Assembly (NCBI GenBank): GCA_018653365.1
Contig: JABIAG010000001.1
Location: 514,951-578,950 of the forward strand
Length of the DNA: 64,000 nt
From: Candidatus Woesearchaeota archaeon
GTDB lineage: Archaea; Nanobdellota; Nanobdellia; Woesearchaeales; JABIAG01
Direction of reading: 5' to 3'
Shown here: positions 38,072-48,015 of the stretch, piece by piece
How the letters are laid out: every line of letters starts with the position of its first letter
Position numbering within the stretch: the stretch's first letter is position 1
The notes under the pieces: generated by a model
What the model was told of the DNA's origin: nothing
Databases searched by the model: none
Seen by the model: only the letters and a program-made list of their open reading frames with translations
Position numbers and translations under genes: made by a program

Positions 38072-39256
38072 ATGAAAAAATTACTAATTTTAATGATTCT
38101 CGTAGCAGCATTACTAGTATTTACAGGTTGTCAAGAAGAGGACCCATATGATGATTTCATAACTGGAGACATAAATTTAGATGGTGATGATGACACTGAC
38201 GATACAGACGATTCTGATGATGACACAGACGATGCAGACGATTCTGATGACGATGATGATACAACTGATGATGCAGACGATTCTGATGACGATGATGACA
38301 CAACGGATGATACAACCCCAACAAGAAAAGATGAAAGACCATTTGGAGAAAAATTACAATCTTACATTGAAGATGAAAACAATAACATATTCGATATTTA
38401 TGACTGCCAAAATGGAATGGTAGAATTTGCAGAAAACTACAAATATGATGTAGAAGACAGAATAGATGATAAAGAAAGAGACATAGATGATCAAGACGAC
38501 GAAATAAGCGATGCAGATGACGAAGTAGACGATCTAGAAAGAGACTTAGTTATTCTAGAAGCGGATCTAGTAACACTTAAAGCACTAAAAAGCAATCAAA
38601 CCCACTGGGACGGACTAACAAGTACCCAACAAAACGCACTAACTGACGATATAAATGACAAAGAAAAAGACATTGAAAACAAAGAAGATGACATCGATAA
38701 CGCAGATGATGACGTAAAAGACGAAGAAGATTACCAAGAAGACCTAGAAGATGAACTAAACACACTTGAAGATGATCTAGATGATGCAGAAAACGCATAT
38801 GATAAAATTGAAAACTACTGTTCATTCCTAATAAGTTCAGAAGGAGAGAGCGAATTAAACATTAATTTAGCAAGATGTGACGATATAATCGACGATCTAA
38901 AAGATGACATAGATGACGCAGAAGACGATGTAAACGATGCTGAAGATGATGAAGATGCTGAAAAAGATGATCTAGATGATGAAGAAGATTTGTTAGAAGT
39001 AATGGAAGATCGACTAGACGAACTAGAAGATAACCTAACATCAATGAAAAACTTCAACTCGTCCGACTCTAGAATACCTGGAGTAGAAAGACAAATCGAA
39101 GACCTTGATGACGACATAAAAGATCAAAAAGATGAAGTAAGAGACGCAGAAGACAATGTCGACGAAGCAGCATCAGATCTAAGAGACGAAGAAAGAAAAG
39201 AAACTGATCTTAAAAGAAGATTAAGAGAAGTAAGAAATCTTTGTGCTCGAAGCTAA
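38072..39256 (+). CDS. Asp-rich coiled-coil putative lipoprotein
   Basis: LLILMILVAALLVFTGC then QEEDP; Asp-rich linker with 13-aa tandem repeat; long acidic heptad region. Confidence 0.85.
   Translation: MKKLLILMILVAALLVFTGCQEEDPYDDFITGDINLDGDDDTDDTDDSDDDTDDADDSDDDDDTTDDADDSDDDDDTTDDTTPTRKDERPFGEKLQSYIEDENNNIFDIYDCQNGMVEFAENYKYDVEDRIDDKERDIDDQDDEISDADDEVDDLERDLVILEADLVTLKALKSNQTHWDGLTSTQQNALTDDINDKEKDIENKEDDIDNADDDVKDEEDYQEDLEDELNTLEDDLDDAENAYDKIENYCSFLISSEGESELNINLARCDDIIDDLKDDIDDAEDDVNDAEDDEDAEKDDLDDEEDLLEVMEDRLDELEDNLTSMKNFNSSDSRIPGVERQIEDLDDDIKDQKDEVRDAEDNVDEAASDLRDEERKETDLKRRLREVRNLCARS
38231..38308 (+). repeat. 39-bp tandem repeat x2 encoding DADDSDDDDDTTD
   Basis: Two near-identical 39-nt units at 38231-38269 and 38270-38308. 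Confidence 0.9.
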
Positions 39257-39298
39257 AGCTTTTTACAACATAATTGTGTTTAACCCAATTATGAGCAT

Positions 39299-39320
39299 AA
39301 AGCTTTCTGAGAAAGCTTTT
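39299..39320 (+). terminator. perfect 9-bp hairpin followed by Ts
   Basis: AAAGCTTTC-TGA-GAAAGCTTT-TT. Confidence 0.6.
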
Positions 39321-39349
39321 TAAATTACATTTTATTCTTTTTTCTTATA

Positions 39350-39721
39350 TTGGCAAAGATAGCGATAGTAGAACGAGACCCAGGTCCAGGAAATGTTTCA
39401 GCTCTTCAAATAGTTCTAGAACAACATTATCACGAAGTTTCAGACACTCAAAAACCGGATCTTATCGTATATGAAGATCGTGAACGCAATGGCCTTCCGG
39501 TTCATGACTTAAAAACACTAACAAGATACGATGTTCCTGTAATAATACTTTCAAATAGACAGGACTGGAATCGTCTTTTACCAAGAAAATCAGTTGTTTT
39601 TAGACGAACTGCAGAAGATGAAGGGAAAAACCAACCAACTACTGTAAAGGCATTAGAAACAATGTGTAACTTCCTACCCGCAATGCTTACCGTGGATTAT
39701 TCCTGCGTTGTTTGGCAATAA
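39350..39721 (+). CDS. possible receiver-like protein (TTG start)
   Basis: KIAIVERDPG, PDLIVYED, VPVIILSNR. Confidence 0.5.
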   Translation: MAKIAIVERDPGPGNVSALQIVLEQHYHEVSDTQKPDLIVYEDRERNGLPVHDLKTLTRYDVPVIILSNRQDWNRLLPRKSVVFRRTAEDEGKNQPTTVKALETMCNFLPAMLTVDYSCVVWQ

Positions 39722-40259
39722 AACGTTCTAAACTATCCACCTTACGCAAGAGTTCTAATTTCTCCTGATTACCCTCATCTAACGTTTTAGCATACTTAGA
39801 CAGGTCAAAATCTCCTTTTTTTACTGTCTGAGCAATGTTAATAAACTTAGCAATCTCAGACTTCATATTAGATGAATCTTCTGACATTGCATCTATTTTA
39901 GTTTTAAGCTCCTTAAAAGAATCTAGATCCTCAGTAAGAGATTTAGTACGTGCTTGCATTTCTGTAGAGAACTCTACACTAAGATCATTTACTAAATCCT
40001 TTTTAGCTTTAGAAAGAAATAATTTAGTATCAGAAAGTTCTGAACGAAATTCAGAATTAATTTGCTTAAATGTTTCTGTTAAAAAATTCAATTGCTCAGC
40101 TAATGCCTTAAGATTATTTCGAGAATCATCTAACTCTTGGGTAAGCTCTTCATTAGACTCTTTTAATCTAGCAAGTTCAATATTCTGATTCTTAACCCTG
40201 CCATTAAGCGAATCCAATAAAGATTGCATTTCAGTTATTTTCTCTTTGTTAACGAACAT
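39687..40259 (-). CDS. coiled-coil protein
   Basis: Long heptad-rich ORF. Confidence 0.7.
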   Translation of the reverse strand: MFVNKEKITEMQSLLDSLNGRVKNQNIELARLKESNEELTQELDDSRNNLKALAEQLNFLTETFKQINSEFRSELSDTKLFLSKAKKDLVNDLSVEFSTEMQARTKSLTEDLDSFKELKTKIDAMSEDSSNMKSEIAKFINIAQTVKKGDFDLSKYAKTLDEGNQEKLELLRKVDSLERFIAKQRRNNPR

Positions 40260-40338
40260 ATAATTAGAATGAATTAATGATCTTTTAAATATTTAGATTG
40301 TGAAAAATCTTTATAAAAACCATAACACCCCCAACTTC

Positions 40339-40794
40339 ATGACATACACTCATTTTAATGAGGGAGAGGTTCAAGTATTTGAAGCGGGGGCATACTCAAC
40401 AAATTTTCGAAGTTGTTTATTCTTAGCTATATGGACTCCAACAACAGCAAGGTTTGTAGCAGCACATGCACGAGCTTTAACAAATGATAAAAATTCACCA
40501 CACTTTTTAAGGGGAGATTTTACTGAATATGGCCGAGCATTCATATTAGATCATGGAGTGCATTTAGGCAATGTTAGTCGAAGAGCAATAGAATTATTAC
40601 CTGAAGCAGAATACATGAAAATAATTGCATCCACAAGAGATACTTTAGAACCAGTACTAGCAACAGTCCCTGACGAAATTAATTTAGCTTTTAGAATTGT
40701 AGGAAAAGATCTCAAACGCATATACTTTGAAGATGGAAGAGCAAGAATAGTATATTGTGAAGGACCTAAACGTGGACAAGAAGAATTATTCTAA
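40339..40794 (+). CDS. hypothetical (start revised from 40300)
   Basis: ATG 40339 about 25 nt after CTTTATAAA. Confidence 0.65.
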   Translation: MTYTHFNEGEVQVFEAGAYSTNFRSCLFLAIWTPTTARFVAAHARALTNDKNSPHFLRGDFTEYGRAFILDHGVHLGNVSRRAIELLPEAEYMKIIASTRDTLEPVLATVPDEINLAFRIVGKDLKRIYFEDGRARIVYCEGPKRGQEELF

Positions 40795-41357
40795 CCTCTA
40801 ACAAAAATCTTATGTTTCTCTGAACCAGATAACTCTGCTAAAATACGTTTCACTACTAATTTCTGTGGGTCAGGCATTAAATGAACTCTCTTCTTAATAT
40901 CAGCAAAATCTTTGAAAGGCTCTTTTCGCTCCTCAATAATTTCCCACATATGCTTTTTACCCAAACCAGGTAAAAGCTCTAACTGATGCATTCTAGTAGA
41001 CAAAGGCTGAGCTTTATTAAAAAATTCAACGAACTTTGCTTCTTGTTGTTTAACAACATCAGTGATAACAAAATCTAGTTCTGAACGTGCAGTAGAGCTA
41101 AGTTTTTCCATTTCTAACTTACCAATAATATGATGAATTTTATCACGTTTTCCTTCTCCAATATATACTATTTCATAAGGTTGAAGAAAAACTCCTTTTT
41201 TAGGAACTAATTCCAATAACATAAAATGAGTTTTACCAATAGCTTGAGCTATAGCAGACTTCAAATGTGAAGGTCTACTATCTGAGTGATACCCATTTTG
41301 AAGGAAATCCAAAACGATGGCTTCCTCTTCTCTATCCGAATATTGTTCTTGTTCCAT
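40791..41357 (-). CDS. DUF655 family protein
   Basis: VLDFLQNGY, GEGKRDKIHHIIGKL, LELLPGLGKKHMWEIIEERKEPFKDFADIKKRV; downstream of eL21-rpo4 as in many archaea. Confidence 0.92.
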   Translation of the reverse strand: MEQEQYSDREEEAIVLDFLQNGYHSDSRPSHLKSAIAQAIGKTHFMLLELVPKKGVFLQPYEIVYIGEGKRDKIHHIIGKLEMEKLSSTARSELDFVITDVVKQQEAKFVEFFNKAQPLSTRMHQLELLPGLGKKHMWEIIEERKEPFKDFADIKKRVHLMPDPQKLVVKRILAELSGSEKHKIFVRG

Positions 41358-41447
41358 TCTATTAACTATCTAAAATTGATTAGTTTGCCCCCTAAGCTAT
41401 CAAATTCTAATATAAAAAGGGTATGCAGATATATAAAGGTTGTTAAA

Positions 41448-41804
41448 TTACTTCTTCTTAACCGGAACAAGTTCATTAACAGTAGAAATAATCTTTTTTA
41501 GATTATCAGCCTTAACAGTAATTGTGTAACCTTGTAATACTACCTTAAGTTCATCAGTACTTCTTGGTAACGTATCAACAATTTTTGAAATATGAATTTC
41601 TTTAACTCTAGGTATTTCAAGACCAATAAGTTTTTTTGTTAATTCTGCACCTAGTTTAGAATCAATAGCAAGAATAGAATTAAGGTTTTCTTCAGTTTTA
41701 TTAGCTCTAAAATTAAGTTCTTCATCTCTTTTCTTAATTCTTTTAAGCTCGTCCTGAACCTCTACCATAGTTAATGGTTTTTCTTCAATTATTTCGGGAT
41801 GCAT
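41448..41804 (-). CDS. rpoF: RNA polymerase subunit Rpo4/RpoF
   Basis: Sequence style and eL21-Rpo4-DUF655 synteny. Confidence 0.85.
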   Translation of the reverse strand: MHPEIIEEKPLTMVEVQDELKRIKKRDEELNFRANKTEENLNSILAIDSKLGAELTKKLIGLEIPRVKEIHISKIVDTLPRSTDELKVVLQGYTITVKADNLKKIISTVNELVPVKKK

Positions 41805-42088
41805 TTTTTTAAATGAACAGGATGTGATACCAAGATTTTCTCTTTGTTTCCATCCTTGATCTTAACCTCATAACATATTTTCTTCTTACCTACAATTTCA
41901 CCAGTTTTACCCAAAAACCGAGGAAAATACATGCCTTTTTGAACTGCAGGTTCAACACATAAATGTACTTTTTCTCCAAGTTTGAAGACTTGAAAAAATC
42001 TAGAAATACTAATTTTACCTTTTTCCCGGCGCTCTTTCTTCATCTTATAACGCGTTTTCGTTCTAAAAGTACCTTTGTTTCTAGCCAT
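41789..42088 (-). CDS. rpl21e: ribosomal protein eL21
   Basis: GTFRTKTRYKMKKERREKGKISISRFFQ, VHLCVEPAVQKGMYFPRFLGKTG. Confidence 0.94.
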   Translation of the reverse strand: MARNKGTFRTKTRYKMKKERREKGKISISRFFQVFKLGEKVHLCVEPAVQKGMYFPRFLGKTGEIVGKKKICYEVKIKDGNKEKILVSHPVHLKKCIPK

Positions 42089-42120
42089 ACAAATCAGGAG
42101 ATATAAACCATTTATAAATG

Positions 42121-42549
42121 TTATTGTTTAATTTGCTTAACCATCATGTACCAAGAACCATGATCCTGAGAAATAGAAAAACCCTTTTTTTCAAACAAAC
42201 CCCTGCTCTTAATATTAGTTGCGCCAACTCCTGCTTGAACAAACGGAACGGTGTTTTCTATTGAAAGCTCCAAAGCACAATCCAACAAACCACAACCAAT
42301 CCCCCTGCGTTTATGGGATTCAGCAACCCCAATATAATCAACGGTTGAATGAGTTGAATAAATATCCAATACACAAAAACCCAATGCAGCATTATTTTCT
42401 AATGCCAAGCAAACCTGTGTACCTCTATCTTGAAGGTAACTTCCTACCAGTCTTGATGCAAAATCTCTAGGGGCACACCTACAATGCATAAAAAGATCAA
42501 TTAATTGTGCTCTTCTTATTTCATCAATATCCAGTGTAATCTCTATCAT
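42121..42549 (-). CDS. GNAT acetyltransferase
   Basis: YIGVAESHKRRGIGCGLLDCALE, SRGLFEKKGF. Confidence 0.85.
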   Translation of the reverse strand: MIEITLDIDEIRRAQLIDLFMHCRCAPRDFASRLVGSYLQDRGTQVCLALENNAALGFCVLDIYSTHSTVDYIGVAESHKRRGIGCGLLDCALELSIENTVPFVQAGVGATNIKSRGLFEKKGFSISQDHGSWYMMVKQIKQ

Positions 42550-42582
42550 AACACAAAAGAAACAAACAACAATTTTAAAAGA

Positions 42583-43581
42583 TTACCTAAGAGTACCAAG
42601 TCTGACTAAAAATCTGCCCCAGAAAGAGTTAATTACATTAACAGTTTTATCATACGTTAGTGTTTCAATTCTCTGCTCAGTTTTGGTTCGAGTTACCTCT
42701 CTTGTTTTAGTCTCATCCATTATCTTGATATTATCATTTGGAACAAATTTAAAACTTACACTATCCGGATCAATTTTAGCAAAATAAGGAAGATCTTTTG
42801 GCGAATAGACAACATGAGTCCTAAGATCCTTAGAAGAAGAAGCAGGAATTCGTACAACACCATAATTTTCAGATTCAGTATCTGCTAAACTAGTTGGACC
42901 ATCCACCTGGTTTTCATAAATTAAAATATTATAAGATACATCAACGTCAACATCAAAATTGTTTTTCAAATTAAGTACTGCGATAGACAACTTACAACTT
43001 ATATCAGGGCATTCGACCAATTTAGGATCAGACACTCCAATGGGCTCAAGAAATTTGCCAGATATAACAACCGGAAACGACAGGGTTTCTGTAACGTTCT
43101 CTAAATATTCAACATCAAAACTAATTGTTTTATCCTCTGTAACTGAGAATGTTTGTTCAGTTGTCTTGAAATCCAATGCGTTAATGATTGAAACGTAAAG
43201 GTTGGTATTAGTGTCTAGTTCTTGATCAACATGTATGAACGTGTCAGTTATAACAAACCTTCCCAAATCAGTATTTGGAACAAAAATGCTGAGGACTAAA
43301 GAGAACAACATAAAAATAAAAGCTAGTGCAAAAATCCGCAACATCCATTTTGGAAAATAAGAATGTGGATCAGGATTAAAAGTTATGATAATTAACCAAA
43401 TTAAGAATACAATAAAAACAATTGCGGAAACAATAAAAAGTAAATTTAAAAGTAAAAAAAGTAAGAGAAAAATAATTGCATAAGGAATCAAACTTGGCCA
43501 GGAAAGTTTTTGCTTTTTTGAAAAAGGTTTCTTAAGAGTCTCTAACAAAACTTCGCCAACTGCTTTCAAAAATTTAGTCAT
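42583..43581 (-). CDS. membrane-anchored protein
   Basis: Three N-terminal TM stretches then extracytoplasmic domain. Confidence 0.75.
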   Translation of the reverse strand: MTKFLKAVGEVLLETLKKPFSKKQKLSWPSLIPYAIIFLLLFLLLNLLFIVSAIVFIVFLIWLIIITFNPDPHSYFPKWMLRIFALAFIFMLFSLVLSIFVPNTDLGRFVITDTFIHVDQELDTNTNLYVSIINALDFKTTEQTFSVTEDKTISFDVEYLENVTETLSFPVVISGKFLEPIGVSDPKLVECPDISCKLSIAVLNLKNNFDVDVDVSYNILIYENQVDGPTSLADTESENYGVVRIPASSSKDLRTHVVYSPKDLPYFAKIDPDSVSFKFVPNDNIKIMDETKTREVTRTKTEQRIETLTYDKTVNVINSFWGRFLVRLGTLR

Positions 43582-43615
43582 GGATTTACATTAATAAAGA
43601 GGTATATAAACTTTT

Positions 43616-44797
43616 CTAAGACAGGAGTTCAATTACTTTCTCAACTTCATCAACAATTTTATTCACTTCCTCTTCAGTATTGTAAATGTAAAGAGAGATT
43701 CTTGTTGAAACAGGCAAGTTCTTTGCATTATAATACGAATGCACACAGTGCTGCCCAGAACGAGTTGCAATATTCGCCTTAGAATCTAAAATAGAAGAAA
43801 AATTATGCATGTCAATGTTTTCTATGTAAAAGTTGAAAATTCCCCCTCTTAACTCAGGATCTTCTGGACCGATAAGAGTTACTCTATCTTTTAACCTTTC
43901 AGTTAAGATTTTGTTTAATGATACTTCGTGTTTATGAATTTTATCTGGATTAGTTTTCATTAAAAACTTAGCTGCCTCTCCTAAACCAACAATACCTGCA
44001 TAATTTTGTAAACCTGCCTCAAACTTTTCAGGAACTTGCTCATAAGAAACACTATCATGTGTTGTGTCAGTAACTGTTTCGCCACCAACTAAAAAAGGGT
44101 CTAACTTATTGAGTTCTTCTGTTTTACCATACAAAACGCCAATACCACTAGGACCCATCATTTTATGACCTGAAAAAGCAAGAAAATCAACATCCAATTT
44201 CTTCACATCAACAGTTATGTGCGGAAGTGATTGAGCAGCATCAAGAAGCACTTTAATTCCGCTTTTATGTGCTATTTGGATTATTTCTTTAGCAGGAATG
44301 ATTACCCCATCAATATTAGAAGCATGATGAAATGAAACTAATTTAATGTTTGGGTTATTTTCTAAAGTGGTTTTGTATTCCGCTAAATTAAACGTACCAT
44401 CATCATTAAGCTTTTGAATTATTAATTGAATACCTTTTTCTTTAAGTTTAAGCCAAGGAACCAAATTAGAATTATGTTCCTTTTCAGTTATAAGAACTGC
44501 ATCTCCCTCTTCTAATTTAAAAGAATTTGCAACAAGATTAAGACCCTCAGTTGTGTTCTTAGTGAAAATAATCTCCTTTTCAGATTTAGCGTTTAGAAGT
44601 TTTTGTATTAATTTTCTAGCTCGTAACACTTCTGTAACTAATGTGTTTGCTAATTTGTGATTAGATCTACCAGCACACACAGGATACTCTTCATAATACT
44701 CTTTTATTTTATTGATAACACAATCAGGTCTTAAACTCATACAAGCACTATCTACATAAATAATATTTTTTTGTAGTACTTTGAATTGTTCTCTCAT
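43616..44797 (-). CDS. sufS: cysteine desulfurase (class V aminotransferase, SufS-like)
   Basis: FTKNTTEGLNLVA, SFHHASNIDGVI, DFLAFSGHKMMGPSGIGVLYG, ATRSGQHC. Confidence 0.9.
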   Translation of the reverse strand: MREQFKVLQKNIIYVDSACMSLRPDCVINKIKEYYEEYPVCAGRSNHKLANTLVTEVLRARKLIQKLLNAKSEKEIIFTKNTTEGLNLVANSFKLEEGDAVLITEKEHNSNLVPWLKLKEKGIQLIIQKLNDDGTFNLAEYKTTLENNPNIKLVSFHHASNIDGVIIPAKEIIQIAHKSGIKVLLDAAQSLPHITVDVKKLDVDFLAFSGHKMMGPSGIGVLYGKTEELNKLDPFLVGGETVTDTTHDSVSYEQVPEKFEAGLQNYAGIVGLGEAAKFLMKTNPDKIHKHEVSLNKILTERLKDRVTLIGPEDPELRGGIFNFYIENIDMHNFSSILDSKANIATRSGQHCVHSYYNAKNLPVSTRISLYIYNTEEEVNKIVDEVEKVIELLS

Positions 44798-45711
44798 TTC
44801 AATGCCCTCTTGTAAACACGATACGGTTTAGGACCAACAAAAGGCTCGCCATTAATAAATATTGTTGGAGTTCCATACACACCAAGAGCAGTTAATGCAT
44901 TAAATTGCTCTTGTGCTAATTGAACAGACGCATTCAAACCAATACACTCAGTATACGCTGCCAAATCTAAATTAACATGTGTTAAAGCCGCACTACAAGT
45001 ATCAACAGTACACTGATCAACCTGATTACTAAACATATAATCATTAAACTCCATTAATTTAGTGGATCCCTCTTTTTCAAAAATACAATTACCATACTCA
45101 GTAAAAGATTCTAAATCATGATTAATCGGCAAATGAGCAAAAATAACAGTAGGATTTTCCTTCTCTATAAGCTTCTTAATAACAGGATAAGTTTCACGCG
45201 TGTACTCACACTCATAACACCCAATAAAAAAAACAATATTATCATCTCCTTGATTTAAAACAGGAAATAAAGAAGTGTTAAGTTGATCTAACGAAAGTTC
45301 TTTATCAACCTCCTCAGTACTACAAGAAAGCTGATTCAAAGGAGAAATTTCAGAATTGTGACCCGTAGGATCAAAAATACAAAAACCATCCTCATTAGGA
45401 CCATTACAATTACCATACACATAAAAATTATAACCAGAAATTCCAGTTTGAACAATACTCCAAATTAACAAGATAATGAAAATGAATTCAATAACATGAA
45501 AGTACTTGTAGGTAAATTTGGCAGCAGGCTTAGAAACCTTCATTAGCTTTCCAGTAATTTGTGAACGAGCTCTTTGATCTAAACGGCTTTGACACTTTCT
45601 CAAAACCAACCTTCTAAAAACACAATCAAAAGCCTCAATAGCAATACGCCTATACGATAGAGAAAAAATTCCCAAAATACCAAATACGATTAGTGCAATA
45701 ATGCATATCAT
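44794..45711 (-). CDS. membrane-anchored DsbA/thioredoxin-fold protein
   Basis: VFFIGCYECEYTRETYPVI (CxxC), YGTPTIFING cis-Pro. Confidence 0.85.
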   Translation of the reverse strand: MICIIALIVFGILGIFSLSYRRIAIEAFDCVFRRLVLRKCQSRLDQRARSQITGKLMKVSKPAAKFTYKYFHVIEFIFIILLIWSIVQTGISGYNFYVYGNCNGPNEDGFCIFDPTGHNSEISPLNQLSCSTEEVDKELSLDQLNTSLFPVLNQGDDNIVFFIGCYECEYTRETYPVIKKLIEKENPTVIFAHLPINHDLESFTEYGNCIFEKEGSTKLMEFNDYMFSNQVDQCTVDTCSAALTHVNLDLAAYTECIGLNASVQLAQEQFNALTALGVYGTPTIFINGEPFVGPKPYRVYKRALK

Positions 45712-45747
45712 AGATTAAAAAATAAAAAAGAGATTTATAAAGGTTTC

Positions 45748-47139
45748 TTACCTTAACTCTGAAGGATTAAAATCAGGCAATCCCCGCTCGTTCTGAACAA
45801 CTTGTTCTAAAGTTTGTCTTACCCTCCCCACAACAACCTCACCATCAGGCATAAGTAAAACTTCCGGAGGTTGAACATCAGAATTATAATTAGCAGGAGT
45901 CATAGTAGAACAATACGCACCACACCCCCCAACTACAAAATAATCACCCATACCAGGATCAGCCATAAATCGCGGCATAACATGCTCTTCAATCTCCCCT
46001 GCCTCATTAACATTTCTTATTAAAGCCCAACTATCACCCGACTCACACTTTGTTCCAACAGGGATTACAAGACTAGCATTAATCTGTGATAGTTCGCGTT
46101 CAGTTGAAAGGATCTTACCATCTGTTCCAACAACATAAAATGGATGTTCAGAACAATACATTGCTGGGCGAGCATTAAGAGTCATACAACCCCCCTCAAG
46201 AACTATAAAGTCAAAACCATCTGCACCAGTAGATTTTTTATCAACAACCTTGGTTACAACATAACCCGCATTAGCAACCATATAAGTTCCAGGTTCTATT
46301 TCCATAGTCAATCTTCGACCAGTTTTTTGAGCAAAAGATATCAAGCACTGTTTAGCGTATCTTCCTAATTGATTTAAATCTGCACGTTCTTCACCAGGCA
46401 TTCTACCCTCTTTAACTCCCCCACCAAAGTTAATATTTTGTAAATGAGGAAGTAAATCAAGATTAGCTTCAATAATCTCTGGCAGCCGATCAACATTAGC
46501 CTGCCATTTAGCAGGACTGCCCCCAGAACCAATATGATCATGGACTGTGACAATTCTTAAATCACAGGCATCTTTTAATGCATCTCTAAATTCACTAATA
46601 TGAATTCTGAAACAAGAATAATGATCTGCAGTATTTCTAGTCCCAGACTCACCAGAACCGCCCTCTCCAGGATGAACTCCCATGGCAACAGGCAAATTAT
46701 TTGTGGCTGCAAAATCATGAACTAATTCCAACTGAGTTCGAGAACAAATATTGTAAATCATTCCATCCTGCATGAAACCTTTTAAGTCAGTAAAATTTCG
46801 TTTACTTGAAGGAACTTCCTGTGAAGTAAGCATAGCCCTATTAACAGGAATGCCTGCCATTCTTAATCTTCGCACTTCATTCAAAGTACTACAATCAAAA
46901 TACCAACCTCTCTGAGCAAGAAATTGTAAAACTGAACGATTAGAATTAGCCTTCATAGCATATCTCGGCCTTAAACCAAAAGCGTTAGGCATGTTTTTTA
47001 CAGCAACGTGTTTAGTATTAACAACCTGCATATCATAAACATAAAATGGTGGTTCAAACATCTCTGTAAGCTCAACTAACTTTTTCCCAGTCAACTGACC
47101 AAAGCCAGACATACAAGTATGATCATATCCAGTTATCAT
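45748..47139 (-). CDS. lysA: diaminopimelate decarboxylase
   Basis: RYAMKANSN, HDHIGSGG, NFGGGVKEG, GGCGAYCSTMTPANYN. Confidence 0.9.
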   Translation of the reverse strand: MITGYDHTCMSGFGQLTGKKLVELTEMFEPPFYVYDMQVVNTKHVAVKNMPNAFGLRPRYAMKANSNRSVLQFLAQRGWYFDCSTLNEVRRLRMAGIPVNRAMLTSQEVPSSKRNFTDLKGFMQDGMIYNICSRTQLELVHDFAATNNLPVAMGVHPGEGGSGESGTRNTADHYSCFRIHISEFRDALKDACDLRIVTVHDHIGSGGSPAKWQANVDRLPEIIEANLDLLPHLQNINFGGGVKEGRMPGEERADLNQLGRYAKQCLISFAQKTGRRLTMEIEPGTYMVANAGYVVTKVVDKKSTGADGFDFIVLEGGCMTLNARPAMYCSEHPFYVVGTDGKILSTERELSQINASLVIPVGTKCESGDSWALIRNVNEAGEIEEHVMPRFMADPGMGDYFVVGGCGAYCSTMTPANYNSDVQPPEVLLMPDGEVVVGRVRQTLEQVVQNERGLPDFNPSELR

Positions 47140-48005
47140 TCTAACACCTCTCTTAAACGTTCAACGTTTTCAATTGTTTTACCAAGATCAGTCATATAAA
47201 ATTCACCACAATAGTTTGCAGTACCAGTCATTCTAATCTCATTTCTTTCATTAATTTTTATTTCTAAACTACCAATAGGAAAGTTAACTTGCACAGAACT
47301 ATCCAACACTCCGGATTTGTAACCGGCTAAAGCAACAGCACAAGCACCAGTACCACACGCTAAAGTGTAACCCGCACCACGCTCCCAAACTTCAACATCA
47401 ACCGTTTGCCTATCCCGAGGAATAACAAATTCAACATTAGTTTTTTTAGGAAAGTGCGGATGAGTTTCAACATCCTTTCCCAAAGTTTTAGTTAAATGAC
47501 ACAATCCACTTACCGGAACTTCATCATCTGCAAAAACAACAAAATGAGGATTGCCAACACTAACTTCATGACCCCTAAGTTCTCTATAACCCAAATCTAA
47601 TTCAGTTTCTCCACCATAAACGCCTTTGCCCATGTTCAAAGAAATCGTATCATCATCATTAAAACGACCAAACTTATTGCCTGCAAGTGCAGTAGAAATT
47701 CTAACAGTTTTTCTTCCCTTAGGAAGTAAATGATCTTTTGCAAGAAGAGCTAAACACCTAGCTCCATTACCACACATCTCAACCTCTTCACCATCAGGAC
47801 CGTTATAAATAGACATGCCAACATCAACACCTCGCCAAGGAATTGTCTGCCAAACAATCATTTGATCCGCAGCAACACCATAAGTTGGATTACAAACAGC
47901 CCGAGCTATCATATCATAACCAATTGCTTTAAGGCTATCCGAAGCCCTAACTAAAGCTTGAGTATTACCCAAACCTTCCATTTTAACAACATGTAATTGA
48001 CTCAT
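47136..48005 (-). CDS. dapF: diaminopimelate epimerase (start revised from 48092)
   Basis: VVKMEGLGNTQ, EMCGNGARCLA, RGAGYTLACGTGACAVA; GAGGT before ATG 48005. Confidence 0.93.
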   Translation of the reverse strand: MSQLHVVKMEGLGNTQALVRASDSLKAIGYDMIARAVCNPTYGVAADQMIVWQTIPWRGVDVGMSIYNGPDGEEVEMCGNGARCLALLAKDHLLPKGRKTVRISTALAGNKFGRFNDDDTISLNMGKGVYGGETELDLGYRELRGHEVSVGNPHFVVFADDEVPVSGLCHLTKTLGKDVETHPHFPKKTNVEFVIPRDRQTVDVEVWERGAGYTLACGTGACAVALAGYKSGVLDSSVQVNFPIGSLEIKINERNEIRMTGTANYCGEFYMTDLGKTIENVERLREVLE

Positions 48006-48015
48006 TTGTATTACC

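Noticed and set aside
38049-38075. 8-codon uORF (MYLGERSK) overlapping the lipoprotein start
   Set aside because: Too short to distinguish from a chance ATG within a Shine-Dalgarno-bearing leader
38189-38313. Possible CRISPR-like repeat
   Set aside because: In-frame coding tandem repeat without spacers
38157-39117. Alternative-frame ORFs across the Asp-rich gene (M/T-rich, H/L-rich, S-rich)
   Set aside because: Products of the GAT/GAC repeat read in other frames; no independent start signals
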